This document shows, in pieces, positions 7,204 to 16,638 of a stretch of DNA of 17,340 nt; the stretch's first letter is position 1, and every line of letters starts with the position of its first letter. The position numbers and the translations under genes were made by a program. The stretch spans positions 1 to 17,340 of the forward strand of contig HF986743.1 of NCBI GenBank assembly GCA_000433175.1, given 5' to 3'. The notes below the pieces were generated by a model. That model searched no databases. It was given only the letters and a program-made list of their open reading frames with translations, and had not been told where the DNA came from. This DNA is from Prevotella sp. CAG:1058 (lineage in GTDB: Bacteria; Bacteroidota; Bacteroidia; Bacteroidales; Bacteroidaceae).

Positions 7204-7812
7204 ATGGAAATAAAAAAATCTGAATACGTAATAAGCAGTCCTACATGGACACAATGCCCCAAAGACGTTAAACCAGAATATGCATTTATCGGCAGGAGCA
7301 ACGTTGGTAAATCCAGCTTGATAAACATGCTTTGCAATCATAAGAATCTGGCCAAAACCTCGGCTACACCAGGCAAGACCCTGCTGATAAACCATTTTAT
7401 AATAAACAATGAATGGTATTTGGTTGATTTGCCTGGTTACGGCTTTGCCAAACGATCCAAATCCGTACAACAAAAGTTGGAGCAAATGATTACGTCTTAC
7501 ATCCTCCAACGCGAACAACTCGTCAACGTATTCGTATTAATTGACATACGACACGGTTTCCTTAAAACAGACCGTGAGTTCATTGACTGGCTCGGACAAA
7601 GCGGGATACCATTCTCAATAGTATTCACAAAAGCAGACAAACTCGGAACACAAAAAGCAAAACAGTCAGTCGGAACTTACATGGAAAGTCTGAAAGACAC
7701 ATGGGAGGATTTACCGCCTTATTTCATAACAAGCAGCAACAGTAAGACCGGTAGAACAGAACTGCTCGACTATATCGGCAACATAAACTCAACATTAAAC
7801 AAAAACGCATAA
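7204..7812 (+). CDS. engB: EngB/YsxC/YihA ribosome-biogenesis GTPase
   Basis: An essential-type small GTPase needed for late 50S subunit assembly. I choose the ATG at 7204 ([11 protein letters not shown], 202 residues) over the in-frame TTG at 7198 because ATG is the ordinary start and nothing upstream is conserved. The G motifs are all present: G1 GRSNVGKSS (30-38), the G2 region TSATPGKT (52-59), G3 DLPGYG (75-80) followed by FAKRSK, G4 TKAD (142-145) and G5 TSSNSKTGR near the end. That order and the GYGFA segment are diagnostic of EngB. The length is normal for the family. The ABC-F gene starts 7 nt after its stop, so the two ribosome-linked genes should be co-transcribed. Confidence 0.95.
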   Translation: MEIKKSEYVISSPTWTQCPKDVKPEYAFIGRSNVGKSSLINMLCNHKNLAKTSATPGKTLLINHFIINNEWYLVDLPGYGFAKRSKSVQQKLEQMITSYILQREQLVNVFVLIDIRHGFLKTDREFIDWLGQSGIPFSIVFTKADKLGTQKAKQSVGTYMESLKDTWEDLPPYFITSSNSKTGRTELLDYIGNINSTLNKNA

Positions 7813-7819
7813 TTAATTT

Positions 7820-9601
7820 ATGGCCAGTCAGATACCATATTTGGACGTACAAAATCTCACAAAATCATTTGGTGCCCAGGTCTTGTTTGAAAATATCTCG
7901 TTCAGTGTTGCCGAGGGACAAAAGGTAGGCTTGATAGCTCGCAACGGAACCGGCAAGTCAACCTTGTTGTCGATACTGTCGGGTTCAGAGGGATATGATT
8001 CTGGCAGCATCATTTTTCGCAACGACTTACGTGTCGGATATTTAGAGCAATCACCAAAATTCAATCCAAATGACACAGTCCTTGACGCATGTTTCAACCA
8101 TGCAGGAAACGAGGAAAAGATTCTCAAGGCCAAACAGATACTGACACAGCTGAAAATAAAGGATCTGAACCAAACGGTAGGAACACTTAGCGGCGGACAG
8201 CAGAAACGCGTGGCACTGGCAAATGTCCTTATAACCGACCCAGACATGTTCATACTCGACGAACCTACCAACCACTTGGATCTGGACATGATCGAGTGGC
8301 TTGAAAGCTTCCTTTCAAGAGGCAACAAAACGCTGCTAATGGTAACCCATGACAGGTTTTTCCTTGACAGGGTATGTTCGGTAATATTAGAGCTTGACAA
8401 TAAGAATATATATACTTACAAGGGAAATTTCAGTTACTATCTTGAAAAGCATCAGGAACGTATTGACAACACAAGGGCCGAAATTGCACGTGCAAACAAC
8501 TTGTACCGCAAGGAACTTGACTGGATGCGGCGCATGCCACAAGCCAGAGGGCACAAGGCCAGATACCGTGAGGATGCATTCTATGAGCTGGAAAAAATTG
8601 CGCACCAACGCATAGAAGAACGACAGGTAAGACTGAAGTCGAAAAACATTTACATCGGCAGCAAAATATTTGAATGTCAGTATATCTCTAAACAATGGTC
8701 GCCCGATCAAGTCATATTGAACGATTTTTATTACAACTTCGCCAGGTATGAGAAAATGGGCATTGTCGGAAACAATGGCACGGGTAAATCAACGTTCATA
8801 AAAATGCTTTTGGGACTTGAGAAACCTGATTCGGGACGCTTTGATATAGGTACTACTGTGAAATTCGGATACTTTTCACAAGAAGGCTTGGTCTTTGACG
8901 AGCAAAAAAAGGTCATCGACGTGATAACAGACGTGGCTGAATATATAGACATGGGCGGAGGAAAGCACTTGTCGGCATCGCAATTTCTACAATACTTCAT
9001 GTTCACACCCGAGCAGCAACACAATTATGTATATAAATTAAGCGGTGGTGAAAAACGCAAACTCTATTTATGCACGGTGTTGATGAAGAATCCCAACTTT
9101 CTTGTATTGGATGAGCCGACAAATGATCTCGACATCCAAACATTGCAAATATTCGAGGAATATCTTATTGATTTTCCTGGTTGTGTCATCATTGTAAGCC
9201 ACGACAGATATTTCATGGACAAGGTTGTCGACCATTTACTCGTATTCAAAGGGAACGGTATCGTAAAAGATTTTCCGGGCAACTATACCCAATACAGGGA
9301 ATGGAGTTCACTGAAAAGCAAAGAGGACGTTGACAAGCCACAAAAGGAACATCGCCAGAATGTAAGACAAAGGACCGAACAACGTCAGAGAATGACGTAC
9401 AAAGAACGCATGGAATTTGCTCAATTGGAAAAAGAAATCGCATCTTTGGAAGCAGAGCAGAAACAGCTTGAAGAACAATTATGCAGTGGCACATTATCTG
9501 TTGACGAATTGACAGAAAAGAGTAAACGTTTGCCACAGCTTAAGGAAGAACTCGATGCTAAAGAACTCAGATGGCTTGAACTGTCTGAGATAGAGCAATA
9601 A
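7820..9601 (+). CDS. Uup-like ABC-F family ATPase
   Basis: A soluble ABC-F protein of 593 residues with two ATPase domains and no membrane segment; members bind the ribosomal E site and act on translation or ribosome assembly. Domain 1 has Walker A RNGTGKST (41-48), signature LSGGQQKR (123-130) and Walker B FILDEPTNHLD (144-154). Domain 2 has GNNGTGKST (317-325), LSGGEKRK (407-414) and LVLDEPTNDLD (428-438). The inter-domain linker (about 200-285) contains RKELDWMRRMPQARGHKA, typical of Uup. A charged C-terminal coiled-coil tail (about 515-593) is also a Uup trait. Pairing with engB fits a housekeeping role. I see nothing pointing to an antibiotic-resistance ABC-F. Confidence 0.9.
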   Translation: MASQIPYLDVQNLTKSFGAQVLFENISFSVAEGQKVGLIARNGTGKSTLLSILSGSEGYDSGSIIFRNDLRVGYLEQSPKFNPNDTVLDACFNHAGNEEKILKAKQILTQLKIKDLNQTVGTLSGGQQKRVALANVLITDPDMFILDEPTNHLDLDMIEWLESFLSRGNKTLLMVTHDRFFLDRVCSVILELDNKNIYTYKGNFSYYLEKHQERIDNTRAEIARANNLYRKELDWMRRMPQARGHKARYREDAFYELEKIAHQRIEERQVRLKSKNIYIGSKIFECQYISKQWSPDQVILNDFYYNFARYEKMGIVGNNGTGKSTFIKMLLGLEKPDSGRFDIGTTVKFGYFSQEGLVFDEQKKVIDVITDVAEYIDMGGGKHLSASQFLQYFMFTPEQQHNYVYKLSGGEKRKLYLCTVLMKNPNFLVLDEPTNDLDIQTLQIFEEYLIDFPGCVIIVSHDRYFMDKVVDHLLVFKGNGIVKDFPGNYTQYREWSSLKSKEDVDKPQKEHRQNVRQRTEQRQRMTYKERMEFAQLEKEIASLEAEQKQLEEQLCSGTLSVDELTEKSKRLPQLKEELDAKELRWLELSEIEQ

Positions 9602-9668
9602 TCATTAAAAATAATTAAAATCAGGAATAACAAATGTTCAGTTCAGCCTTATTTTCAATATAATTTAT

Positions 9669-9676
9669 TAATTTTG
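9669..9676 (+). promoter_or_regulatory. Probable -7 box of rho
   Basis: TAATTTTG matches TAnnTTTG, 68 nt after the ABC-F stop. No clear TTTG lies at the -33 distance. A start near 9683 would give a leader of about 75 nt, which contains a small stem GTTTC/GAAAC (9704-9708 with 9716-9720). rho may therefore be transcribed separately from the ABC-F gene. Confidence 0.5.
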
Positions 9677-9756
9677 CACATCAATTTTAAAAAATCAATC
9701 TCCGTTTCCGTTCGCGAAACAACTTCAAACATTAAATCTCCATTTACATTATATTT

Positions 9757-11760
9757 ATGTATAGCAAAGACGAATTATTATCTAAAAATATCGCCGAACT
9801 TGAAGAAATTGCCGAACAAATCGGCATCAAAGTCAAGTCCGATGATAGCCAGGAGGATATTATCTACTCAATTCTTGATAAACAAGCTGAAGTAGAAGGA
9901 AATAAGAATCCTTTAGGAACCAAAAGACGCCGTGTCAGGATTGTAAAGAAAGACACAGACAGAGTGTATTCTGTAAATGGCAAAGAGGGTGAAAACTTTG
10001 ATCTAAAAAAGAACAAGATTCCAGTTGAAGCACCTTCGCTTTTCAATGATATACCATCAAGTACCCCTGCAAAGGCAAAAAGTACACGTTCGAAAGCTAA
10101 AGCTAAAACTGACGTGCAAACTGACGAAGAATTGCAGGCCGTAAATGAAATACAAGAGGCGGAAACCAATTTACAGGAAAAAAACAATGTAATACCAATC
10201 GAGGCCAATGAAGAAAACAATACAGTAAACACTTCAGAAGAGCCTGCAAACACAATCGAATTGCCTCCATTCATTCAAGAAGAACAACAGCAGACTTCTA
10301 CAGAAAGCAACGAACTGCCAATAGTACCAGAAGCTGAATATACAACAGAAAAGCACGTCGACGACTCAAATAACCAATCTGATCTGATTGCACAGTTACA
10401 AGCAAAAGTCAATGCACATAATGAAATTGCAGATGAAAAGCGTGAGGCTATTGAATCGGGAATTTGGGAAGGCGACCCTGGAGATGGCACAGATTTCATA
10501 ACCGTAGTCGACCTGCCTATTGAAGACCAATTGGCTGTGCCAAATTTCGACATGTTCGATAATCCTACAACTCCTATGGATATGAACAGCGTCGCATATG
10601 TTCCGCACATGGAACAAGACATTTCACCGGCATTTGATTTTGAGAATATCATAACTGCAAACGGTGTTCTCGAAATAATGCCAGACGGATATGGCTTTCT
10701 AAGGTCTAGCGATTACAACTATCTTTCTTCACCTGACGACATTTATGTTTCGATAACTCAAATCAAACGCTACGGGCTTAAGACTGGCGACGTTTTAGAG
10801 TGCCACGTCCGTCCGCCTCATGACGGTGAAAAATATTTTCCTTTAACCAGTATTGACAAAATAAACGGACGCGACCCGGCTGAAGTCCGTGACCGCATAC
10901 CGTTCGATCACCTCACTCCACTTTTCCCTGATGAGAAATTCACACTGTGTGGAGATCCGTCTACGACAAACTTAAGCACAAGAATTGTTGACTTGTTCTC
11001 ACCAATAGGAAAAGGTCAACGTGCACTTATAGTCGCTCAACCCAAAACAGGTAAGACAATCCTAATGAAGGATATAGCCAATGCTATAGCTGCCAATCAC
11101 CCTGAAGCATACTTGATGATGCTACTTATCGACGAACGTCCGGAGGAGGTAACCGACATGGCACGTACTGTAAATGCAGAAGTCATCGCATCAACCTTCG
11201 ACGAACCGGCAGAACGCCACGTCAAAATTGCGGGCATTGTTCTTGAAAAGGCAAAACGCATGGTTGAATGCGGTCATGACGTTGTGATTTTCCTTGACTC
11301 AATAACACGTCTCGCACGTGCATACAACACAGTTTCACCTGCCAGCGGAAAAGTTCTTACCGGTGGTGTTGATGCAAACGCATTACAGAAACCCAAACGC
11401 TTTTTCGGTGCCGCACGAAACATTGAAGGCGGTGGCTCGTTGACTATTGTTGCAACAGCATTGATCGATACAGGCAGCAAAATGGACGAAGTTATATTCG
11501 AAGAATTCAAGGGTACGGGTAACATGGAGCTCCAACTTGACCGTAACCTCAGCAACAAGAGAATATTCCCTGCCGTCAATCTCGTTGCTTCAAGTACTCG
11601 TCGTGACGACTTACTGCAAGACAAACTTACACTTGACCGCATGTGGGTATTGCGCAAATTCATTGCGGACATGAACCCGATTGAGGCGATGAACACAATC
11701 CACGACAGGATTATCCACACACGTAATAATGAAGAGTTCCTTGCAACAATGAACTCATAA
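9757..11760 (+). CDS. rho: Transcription termination factor Rho with long disordered insertion
   Basis: Hexameric RNA-dependent ATPase that ends transcription. At 667 residues it is far longer than E. coli Rho (419). The order is: N-terminal helical domain (1-48, [18 protein letters not shown]); a basic patch [10 protein letters not shown] (56-65); a polar, low-complexity stretch to about 295, first Lys/Ala/Ser-rich (103-118) then rich in Glu, Gln, Asn and Thr (120-205); the cold-shock-like RNA-binding domain (about 300-375) with GYGFLR (311-316); and the ATPase domain with Walker A AQPKTGKT (427-434), Walker [11 protein letters not shown] (509-518) and the Q/R-loop region [16 protein letters not shown] (535-550). 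The catalytic core looks intact. Extended Rho proteins are known in Bacteroidota, where the disordered part of B. thetaiotaomicron Rho has been linked to condensate formation; the same behaviour here is inferred. A strong terminator follows at 11782-11815. Confidence 0.97.
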   Translation: MYSKDELLSKNIAELEEIAEQIGIKVKSDDSQEDIIYSILDKQAEVEGNKNPLGTKRRRVRIVKKDTDRVYSVNGKEGENFDLKKNKIPVEAPSLFNDIPSSTPAKAKSTRSKAKAKTDVQTDEELQAVNEIQEAETNLQEKNNVIPIEANEENNTVNTSEEPANTIELPPFIQEEQQQTSTESNELPIVPEAEYTTEKHVDDSNNQSDLIAQLQAKVNAHNEIADEKREAIESGIWEGDPGDGTDFITVVDLPIEDQLAVPNFDMFDNPTTPMDMNSVAYVPHMEQDISPAFDFENIITANGVLEIMPDGYGFLRSSDYNYLSSPDDIYVSITQIKRYGLKTGDVLECHVRPPHDGEKYFPLTSIDKINGRDPAEVRDRIPFDHLTPLFPDEKFTLCGDPSTTNLSTRIVDLFSPIGKGQRALIVAQPKTGKTILMKDIANAIAANHPEAYLMMLLIDERPEEVTDMARTVNAEVIASTFDEPAERHVKIAGIVLEKAKRMVECGHDVVIFLDSITRLARAYNTVSPASGKVLTGGVDANALQKPKRFFGAARNIEGGGSLTIVATALIDTGSKMDEVIFEEFKGTGNMELQLDRNLSNKRIFPAVNLVASSTRRDDLLQDKLTLDRMWVLRKFIADMNPIEAMNTIHDRIIHTRNNEEFLATMNS

Positions 11761-11781
11761 TTACCACAATACAAGCATGCA

Positions 11782-11815
11782 AAAAAACGGAAGCATAAAA
11801 AAGCTTCCGTTTTTT
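11782..11815 (+). terminator. Intrinsic terminator of rho, possibly bidirectional
   Basis: The arms AAAAAACGGAAGC (11782-11794) and GCTTCCGTTTTTT (11803-11815) pair perfectly over 13 bp around an 8-nt loop. The stem ends in six Ts on the plus strand and, by symmetry, in Ts on the minus strand. It can therefore end rho, and it could also stop transcripts running out of leuB. Confidence 0.85.
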
Positions 11816-11858
11816 GTATAATGTTTTAGGGGAATATATACCTTTCACTCTTTATAAA

Positions 11859-11912
11859 TTACCTTTTGATGTATAAAATATTACCACTTAAAGGGTAAAA
11901 GGTTATCTTTCA
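11859..11912 (+). repeat. Intergenic repeat family, copy B
   Basis: Ungapped match to 5592-5645 (39 of 54 identical by hand count), again between convergent genes, here rho and leuB, and in the same orientation. The hairpin potential of copy A is mostly decayed in this copy; only ACCTTTT (11861-11867) and AAAAGGT (11897-11903) still pair. A further CCTTTC at 11841-11846 may belong to a degenerate extension. Confidence 0.55.
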
Positions 11913-11926
11913 TAAAGCACTCTATG

Positions 11927-13003
11927 CTACGATAAACTCCCAGTATCGTTTTTTATATAATCAACTATCCATTCGCCAACTTCCTTGGTCCCGTAAAAAG
12001 CTCCACCATCTACCTGTATTTCAGGTGTTCTAATGTTCGCAGCTAGAGAGCAATCCACCGCTTTACGTACAACAGCGCCCTCCTCTTTCAAGTCTAAATA
12101 CTCAAACAACATTGCAACTGAGAGGATCTGGGCGAGAGGATTGGCAATATTTTTCCCTGCAGCTTGCGGCCAAGAACCATGAACGGGCTCAAACACAGGA
12201 GTTCCGTCACCAATAGAAGCTGAAGGCAACAACCCCATACTGCCAGAGATACAACTACCTTCATCCGTAAGAATATCGCCAAAAGTATTCTCGGTTACAA
12301 TAACGTCAAAAAATGTAGGCTCTACCAACATGCGCATCGAAGCATTGTCTACAAACATGAAGTCAGTCCTGACATCAGGATATTCTCCTTCAATCTCTTT
12401 AGTGATTTGACGCCATAAACGACTTGATGCCAATATGTTAGCCTTGTCAACCATTGTCAAATGGCCTTTGCGCCTACTAGCGTAGCGGTAAGCTACACGC
12501 AATATTCGTTCTATTTCAGGACGAGTATAATAATTCGTATCGTATGCCTTGTCATTATCTTGGTATTTCTCACCGAAATACATACCTCCTGTAAGCTCGC
12601 GTATGCAAATGAAATCAGCATTTTCTATAATACTGTCTTTTAGAGGGGATTTGTGCAACAGGCATTTAAATGTCTGTACAGGTCTGATGTTTGCATAAAG
12701 CCCGAGTTTTTTTCTCATTGCCAAAAGTCCTTGTTCTGGACGGACCTTTGCAGTCGGGTCATTATCAAAACGGGGATCACCTACCGCTGCGAACAAAACG
12801 GCATCAGCCCATTGGCAAGTTTCTAAAGTTTCATCAGGGAAGGGATTGCCTACTAAGTCTATTGCCGCAGCTCCACATATAGCTTTTCTATATTCAATTG
12901 TATGACCGAATTTTTCAGCTATCGCATCCATTACGGCTACTCCTTGTTCCATTATTTCCGGGCCAATTCCATCACCCGGCAGAACAGCTATTTTCAGATT
13001 CAT
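11927..13003 (-). CDS. leuB: 3-isopropylmalate dehydrogenase LeuB
   Basis: NAD-dependent oxidative decarboxylase converting 3-isopropylmalate to 2-oxoisocaproate for leucine, and in organisms with CimA also 3-methylmalate to 2-oxobutyrate. Length of 358 residues is normal. Visible active-site elements are R97, R107 and R135 (in CIRELTGG), Y142, K187 (MVDKANIL), D219 (FVDNASMR), and D243 with D247 in [12 protein letters not shown]. The family signature continues as [12 protein letters not shown]. The nucleotide loop reads [18 protein letters not shown]. It is the last gene of the leu cluster, 80 nt after cimA, with no evident promoter in that gap. The next features downstream are repeat copy B and the rho terminator. 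Confidence 0.95.
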   Translation of the reverse strand: MNLKIAVLPGDGIGPEIMEQGVAVMDAIAEKFGHTIEYRKAICGAAAIDLVGNPFPDETLETCQWADAVLFAAVGDPRFDNDPTAKVRPEQGLLAMRKKLGLYANIRPVQTFKCLLHKSPLKDSIIENADFICIRELTGGMYFGEKYQDNDKAYDTNYYTRPEIERILRVAYRYASRRKGHLTMVDKANILASSRLWRQITKEIEGEYPDVRTDFMFVDNASMRMLVEPTFFDVIVTENTFGDILTDEGSCISGSMGLLPSASIGDGTPVFEPVHGSWPQAAGKNIANPLAQILSVAMLFEYLDLKEEGAVVRKAVDCSLAANIRTPEIQVDGGAFYGTKEVGEWIVDYIKNDTGSLS

Positions 13004-13083
13004 TATTAATTGATTATTATTTTATGTTTGTTTGACATTAAAACAATTACAAATAGTTTTCAGTTTATTTATTGACAGACCTT

Positions 13084-14640
13084 TTAAGCTTCAATAATAT
13101 TTAGCATTTTGAATGTAGCTTTAATCGCAGCTTCCGTTTGGTCAGCGTCAAGTCCTCTCGTCTTTATGCTCTTGCCTTCAACGCTCCAAGTTATAACAGT
13201 TTGCACAAGGGCGTCTGTACGTCCGCCTGGAGGAATTGTTACGCTATAATTTTCAAGTACTGGGAAATCACGGCCTAACGAATTCTTGTATATTTTACGA
13301 AGCGCCTTGACAAATGCGTCATACTGTCCGTCACCCATTGCGTCGGCTTCATATTGAGTTCCATTAATCTCGACCTTTACACTCGCAATGGGTTTCAGGC
13401 CAAATGCCGACGACACCATGTAACTTATGAGTTTAACTTTTTCCTCGGGAACACTATGCTTCAACACGTCGCTCACGATGAAAGGCAAGTCTTCCTGGGT
13501 CACAATTTTCTTCCTGTCACCAAGTTCAGTTATCCTTTTTGTTACCTTTAGTATTTGCTCAGGTGACAAGTCTAAGCCCAACTCTTGTAAATTACGGTCA
13601 ATATTAGCCTTACCGCTCGTCTTACCTAATGCGTACTCGCGCTTTCTGCCAAAACGTTCAGGCATTAAGGCATTACTATACAAGTCTGCCTTATTGTCTC
13701 CATCAGCATGAACACCTGCAACCTGGGTAAAAACGTTTTCGCCGACTATCGGTTGGTTAGGAGCAACAGGAATGCCCGAAAAGCCTTCAACAAGTCTGCT
13801 AACATCATTCAAACGGTCTTCATGGATATTCGTTTTTGCGTTAAACTGGTCCTTCAATATGACCTGCACGCTTGATAAAGGAGCGTTGCCACACCTTTCA
13901 CCTAATCCATTGACTGTTACGTGTAATCCTTTAACTCCGCTCAATGCTGCTGCAAGCGAATTACTTACAGCCAAATCGTAATCATTATGTGCATGGAAGT
14001 CGAAATGTGCATCAGGATACCTCTTAACCATCTTGCGCATAAATTCAATGACCTGCAATGGATTCAACACGCCGAGCGTGTCTGGCAGCATGAAACGTTT
14101 TATGTCGTATTTCGTCAGGACATCAAGCATTCCATAAACATACTCAGGCGAATCCTTCATACCGTTGCTCCAGTCTTCAAGATAAAGATTGACATCCATG
14201 TCCTTGGTCCTGGCGTAATCCAAAGCCGCAATTATGTCGTTAATGTGTTCTGACGGTGTCTTATGCAATTGTCCCTCACAATGCTTTATCGAACCTTTAG
14301 CAAGCATGTTCATAACATTGCATCCGCATTCGTCAATCCAGTCGACACTTTTCTTTCCATCAACAAAACCGAGAACCTCGACATTTTTCAATTTGCCAAT
14401 CTGCTTTGCATACCGACAAATCATCCTGACGGCATCTTTTTCTCCTTCCGAAACCCTTGCCGAGCCAACTTCTATCCTGTCAACATTGATGTCGTTAAGA
14501 AGCATTTTAGCAATTACAAGTTTCTCGTGAGGAAGGAAAGAAACCCCGTTAGTCTGTTCGCCGTCACGCAACGTACTGTCCATTATCTCGATAAACGGCT
14601 GTATGCGTGTATAAGATTTTACATTTCCAACCGTTCCCAT
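13084..14640 (-). CDS. cimA: (R)-citramalate synthase CimA (LeuA-like)
   Basis: Condenses pyruvate with acetyl-CoA to (R)-citramalate, the first step of the threonine-independent isoleucine route. It is 518 residues. The DRE-TIM metallolyase domain carries DSTLRDGEQ (21-29), metal ligands HAHND (216-220), NGLGERCGNAPL (244-255) and GVHADGD (309-315). A C-terminal LeuA-type regulatory domain (about 395-515) should sense an amino acid. LeuA-like enzymes are easily misnamed, but the pocket residues here are L90 (EVLGFVDG), L113 (NMLAKGS) and Y153 (LYLEDWSNG). They correspond, at a constant offset of nine, to L81, L104 and Y144 that recognise pyruvate in Leptospira CimA as I recall it. The segments PIVGENVFTQVAGVHADG and LPERFGRKR-like text (326-333) also follow that enzyme. 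Its start overlaps the end of leuD by 22 nt, suggesting translational coupling. Confidence 0.88.
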   Translation of the reverse strand: MGTVGNVKSYTRIQPFIEIMDSTLRDGEQTNGVSFLPHEKLVIAKMLLNDINVDRIEVGSARVSEGEKDAVRMICRYAKQIGKLKNVEVLGFVDGKKSVDWIDECGCNVMNMLAKGSIKHCEGQLHKTPSEHINDIIAALDYARTKDMDVNLYLEDWSNGMKDSPEYVYGMLDVLTKYDIKRFMLPDTLGVLNPLQVIEFMRKMVKRYPDAHFDFHAHNDYDLAVSNSLAAALSGVKGLHVTVNGLGERCGNAPLSSVQVILKDQFNAKTNIHEDRLNDVSRLVEGFSGIPVAPNQPIVGENVFTQVAGVHADGDNKADLYSNALMPERFGRKREYALGKTSGKANIDRNLQELGLDLSPEQILKVTKRITELGDRKKIVTQEDLPFIVSDVLKHSVPEEKVKLISYMVSSAFGLKPIASVKVEINGTQYEADAMGDGQYDAFVKALRKIYKNSLGRDFPVLENYSVTIPPGGRTDALVQTVITWSVEGKSIKTRGLDADQTEAAIKATFKMLNIIEA

Positions 14641-15209
14641 TTCTCTATTTTGTCTTTATTCTGCAATAAAAAATCTATGTCGTCGAGTCCGTTTATCAAA
14701 CAATACTTCTTGTATCCGTTGATATCGAAATGTTCGCTATTCCCTGTTGCTTTGTTGGTAACAATCTGATTGGGTAAATCCACCTCAACTTCCATCTTAG
14801 GATTTGCCTCAATGCTCTTAAAAAGTTCTGCGAGAAATTTCTCTGAAACAACAACAGGCAATACGAAATTATTTAATTCATTGTTCTTATGTATGTCTGC
14901 AAAGAAGCTACTTATTACGACTCTGAACCCATAGCCAGCAATGGCCCATGCAGCATGTTCACGGCTTGAACCACAACCGAAATTCTTACCTGCAACAAGT
15001 ATAACTCCTCCGTATTTGGAATCATTCAAAACAAAATCCCTCTTTATGGATCCGTCTTCATTATATCTCCAATCCCTGAATAAGTTATCCCCAAATCCTT
15101 CTTTGTCAGTAGACTTAAGGAATCGTGCCGGTATTATCTGGTCTGTATCAACATTTTCCAAAGGGAGGGGGACACAGGTACTGGTTATGACATTAAACTT
15201 ACGTTTCAT
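14619..15209 (-). CDS. leuD: 3-isopropylmalate dehydratase small subunit LeuD
   Basis: Small, swivelling-domain subunit of isopropylmalate isomerase; with LeuC it interconverts 2- and 3-isopropylmalate and, given the neighbouring cimA, citramalate and 3-methylmalate. It is 196 residues, within the normal range. Characteristic segments are ENVDTDQIIPARFL (18-31) and NFGCGSSREHAAWA (76-89), the latter the substrate-contacting loop of the aconitase swivel fold. It starts 34 nt after leuC and its last codons overlap the beginning of cimA. Confidence 0.95.
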   Translation of the reverse strand: MKRKFNVITSTCVPLPLENVDTDQIIPARFLKSTDKEGFGDNLFRDWRYNEDGSIKRDFVLNDSKYGGVILVAGKNFGCGSSREHAAWAIAGYGFRVVISSFFADIHKNNELNNFVLPVVVSEKFLAELFKSIEANPKMEVEVDLPNQIVTNKATGNSEHFDINGYKKYCLINGLDDIDFLLQNKDKIEKWERLEM

Positions 15210-15243
15210 ATAATCTAATAATTAACATGAGAAACAAATTAAA

Positions 15244-16638
15244 TCAGATAAACTCGCGCGGATCTGATATAACTCCAGTAACTGCCGCAGCAGCTGCTAC
15301 CAGTGGACTCGCAAGAATAGTACGTGCTCCAGGGCCTTGTCTTCCTTCAAAATTTCTGTTGCTTGTAGATACTGAGTACTTGCCTGCCGGAATCTTGTCA
15401 TCATTCATTGCCAGGCATGCAGAACAACCCGGTTGGCGGATGTCAAAACCCGCGTCAATCAAAACCTGGTCCAAGCCTTCTGCGCATATCTGCCTGTACA
15501 CATTCCAAGAGCCGGGAACAAGCCAAGCTACGACACTGCCAGCTTTCTTTCGTCCTTTTACAACCGAGGCGAAAGCCCTGAAGTCTTCAATCCTACCGTT
15601 TGTACAAGCTCCAAGAAAAACATAATCGATCTTATGACCGAGCAACTTCTCTCCCGGAACAAAGCCCATATAATCCAACGATTTAAGGTATGAAGCCCTA
15701 CCCCTCTCGTCTATGGAATCAAGTTCTGGTATGGTTTCAGTAATGCCGATACCCATTCCCGGATTTGTGCCATACGTTATGCGTGGAATAATGTCAGCAG
15801 CATCATACGACAATTCCTTATCAAAGACTGCATCGTCATCGCTCTTCAACGTGCGCCAGTATGATACGGCTTTGTCCCACTCGTCACCCTTAGGCGAGAA
15901 ATCCTTATCCTTAAGATATATAAACGTAGTTTCATCCGGTGCGACTAATCCTCCGCGTGCACCCATTTCTATCGACAAGTTACACAAAGTCAGCCTTCCT
16001 TCCATCGACATATCCTCGACAACCTGCCCCGAATATTCGACAAAATATCCGGTCGCACCCGATGTTGAAATCTTCGACATAAGATAAAGAGCCAAATCTT
16101 TGGCAGTAACACCTTTGCCAAGAGTTCCGTTTATGCAAATCCTCATGGATTTAGGCTTCTGTTGCAAGATACATTGCGACGCCATAACCATTTCCACCTC
16201 GCTTGTGCCTATACCAAAAGCTAAGGCACCAACAGCGCCATGAGTACTTGTATGGGAATCGCCGCAAACGATTGTCATTCCCGGAAGAGACAAACCTTTT
16301 TCCGGACCGACAACGTGAATTATGCCGTTATCCTTATCCATCATTCCATAATAAGACAACCCGAAATCCCCGGCATTAGCCTTTAAAGTCTCAACCTGTT
16401 TCCTTGAAACCGGGTCTTCTATCGGCTTGTCCTGGTCATGGGTCGGAGTGTTGTGGTCCGGCATACAGATGATGCGCTCCGGTCTGAAACACTTCAGCCC
16501 CCTTTCCCGCAAACCAGCAAATGCCTGCGGCGATGTAACCTCATGGCAATAAAGCCTGTCAATATATAATTGTGTCGGACCATCGTCAATTACCTGTACA
16601 ATGTGTTTGTCCCAAATCTTGTCAAACAACGTGTTCAT
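15244..16638 (-). CDS. leuC: 3-isopropylmalate dehydratase large subunit LeuC
   Basis: Catalytic [4Fe-4S] subunit of isopropylmalate isomerase, an aconitase-superfamily enzyme of 464 residues (normal length). The three iron-sulfur cysteines are visible: C345 in GACTNGR, and C405 with C408 in [10 protein letters not shown]. Other family segments are MPDHNTPT (59-66), [14 protein letters not shown] (125-138), [12 protein letters not shown] (144-155) and the C-terminal [17 protein letters not shown]. The ATG overlaps the leuA stop as ATGA (16635-16638), a strong sign of coupled translation in one operon. As an Fe-S enzyme it should be oxygen-sensitive, which suits an anaerobe. Confidence 0.96.
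   Translation of the reverse strand: MNTLFDKIWDKHIVQVIDDGPTQLYIDRLYCHEVTSPQAFAGLRERGLKCFRPERIICMPDHNTPTHDQDKPIEDPVSRKQVETLKANAGDFGLSYYGMMDKDNGIIHVVGPEKGLSLPGMTIVCGDSHTSTHGAVGALAFGIGTSEVEMVMASQCILQQKPKSMRICINGTLGKGVTAKDLALYLMSKISTSGATGYFVEYSGQVVEDMSMEGRLTLCNLSIEMGARGGLVAPDETTFIYLKDKDFSPKGDEWDKAVSYWRTLKSDDDAVFDKELSYDAADIIPRITYGTNPGMGIGITETIPELDSIDERGRASYLKSLDYMGFVPGEKLLGHKIDYVFLGACTNGRIEDFRAFASVVKGRKKAGSVVAWLVPGSWNVYRQICAEGLDQVLIDAGFDIRQPGCSACLAMNDDKIPAGKYSVSTSNRNFEGRQGPGARTILASPLVAAAAAVTGVISDPREFI

Noticed and set aside
7820..9601. ABC-F protein as an antibiotic-resistance determinant
   Set aside because: Linker text, C-terminal coiled coil and the engB operon context fit the housekeeping Uup type; there are no mobile-element signs around it.
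14263..14769. A 168-codon plus-strand frame opposite leuD/cimA
   Set aside because: It is antisense to two well-supported genes, shows no domain and is explained as a shadow of their coding sequence.
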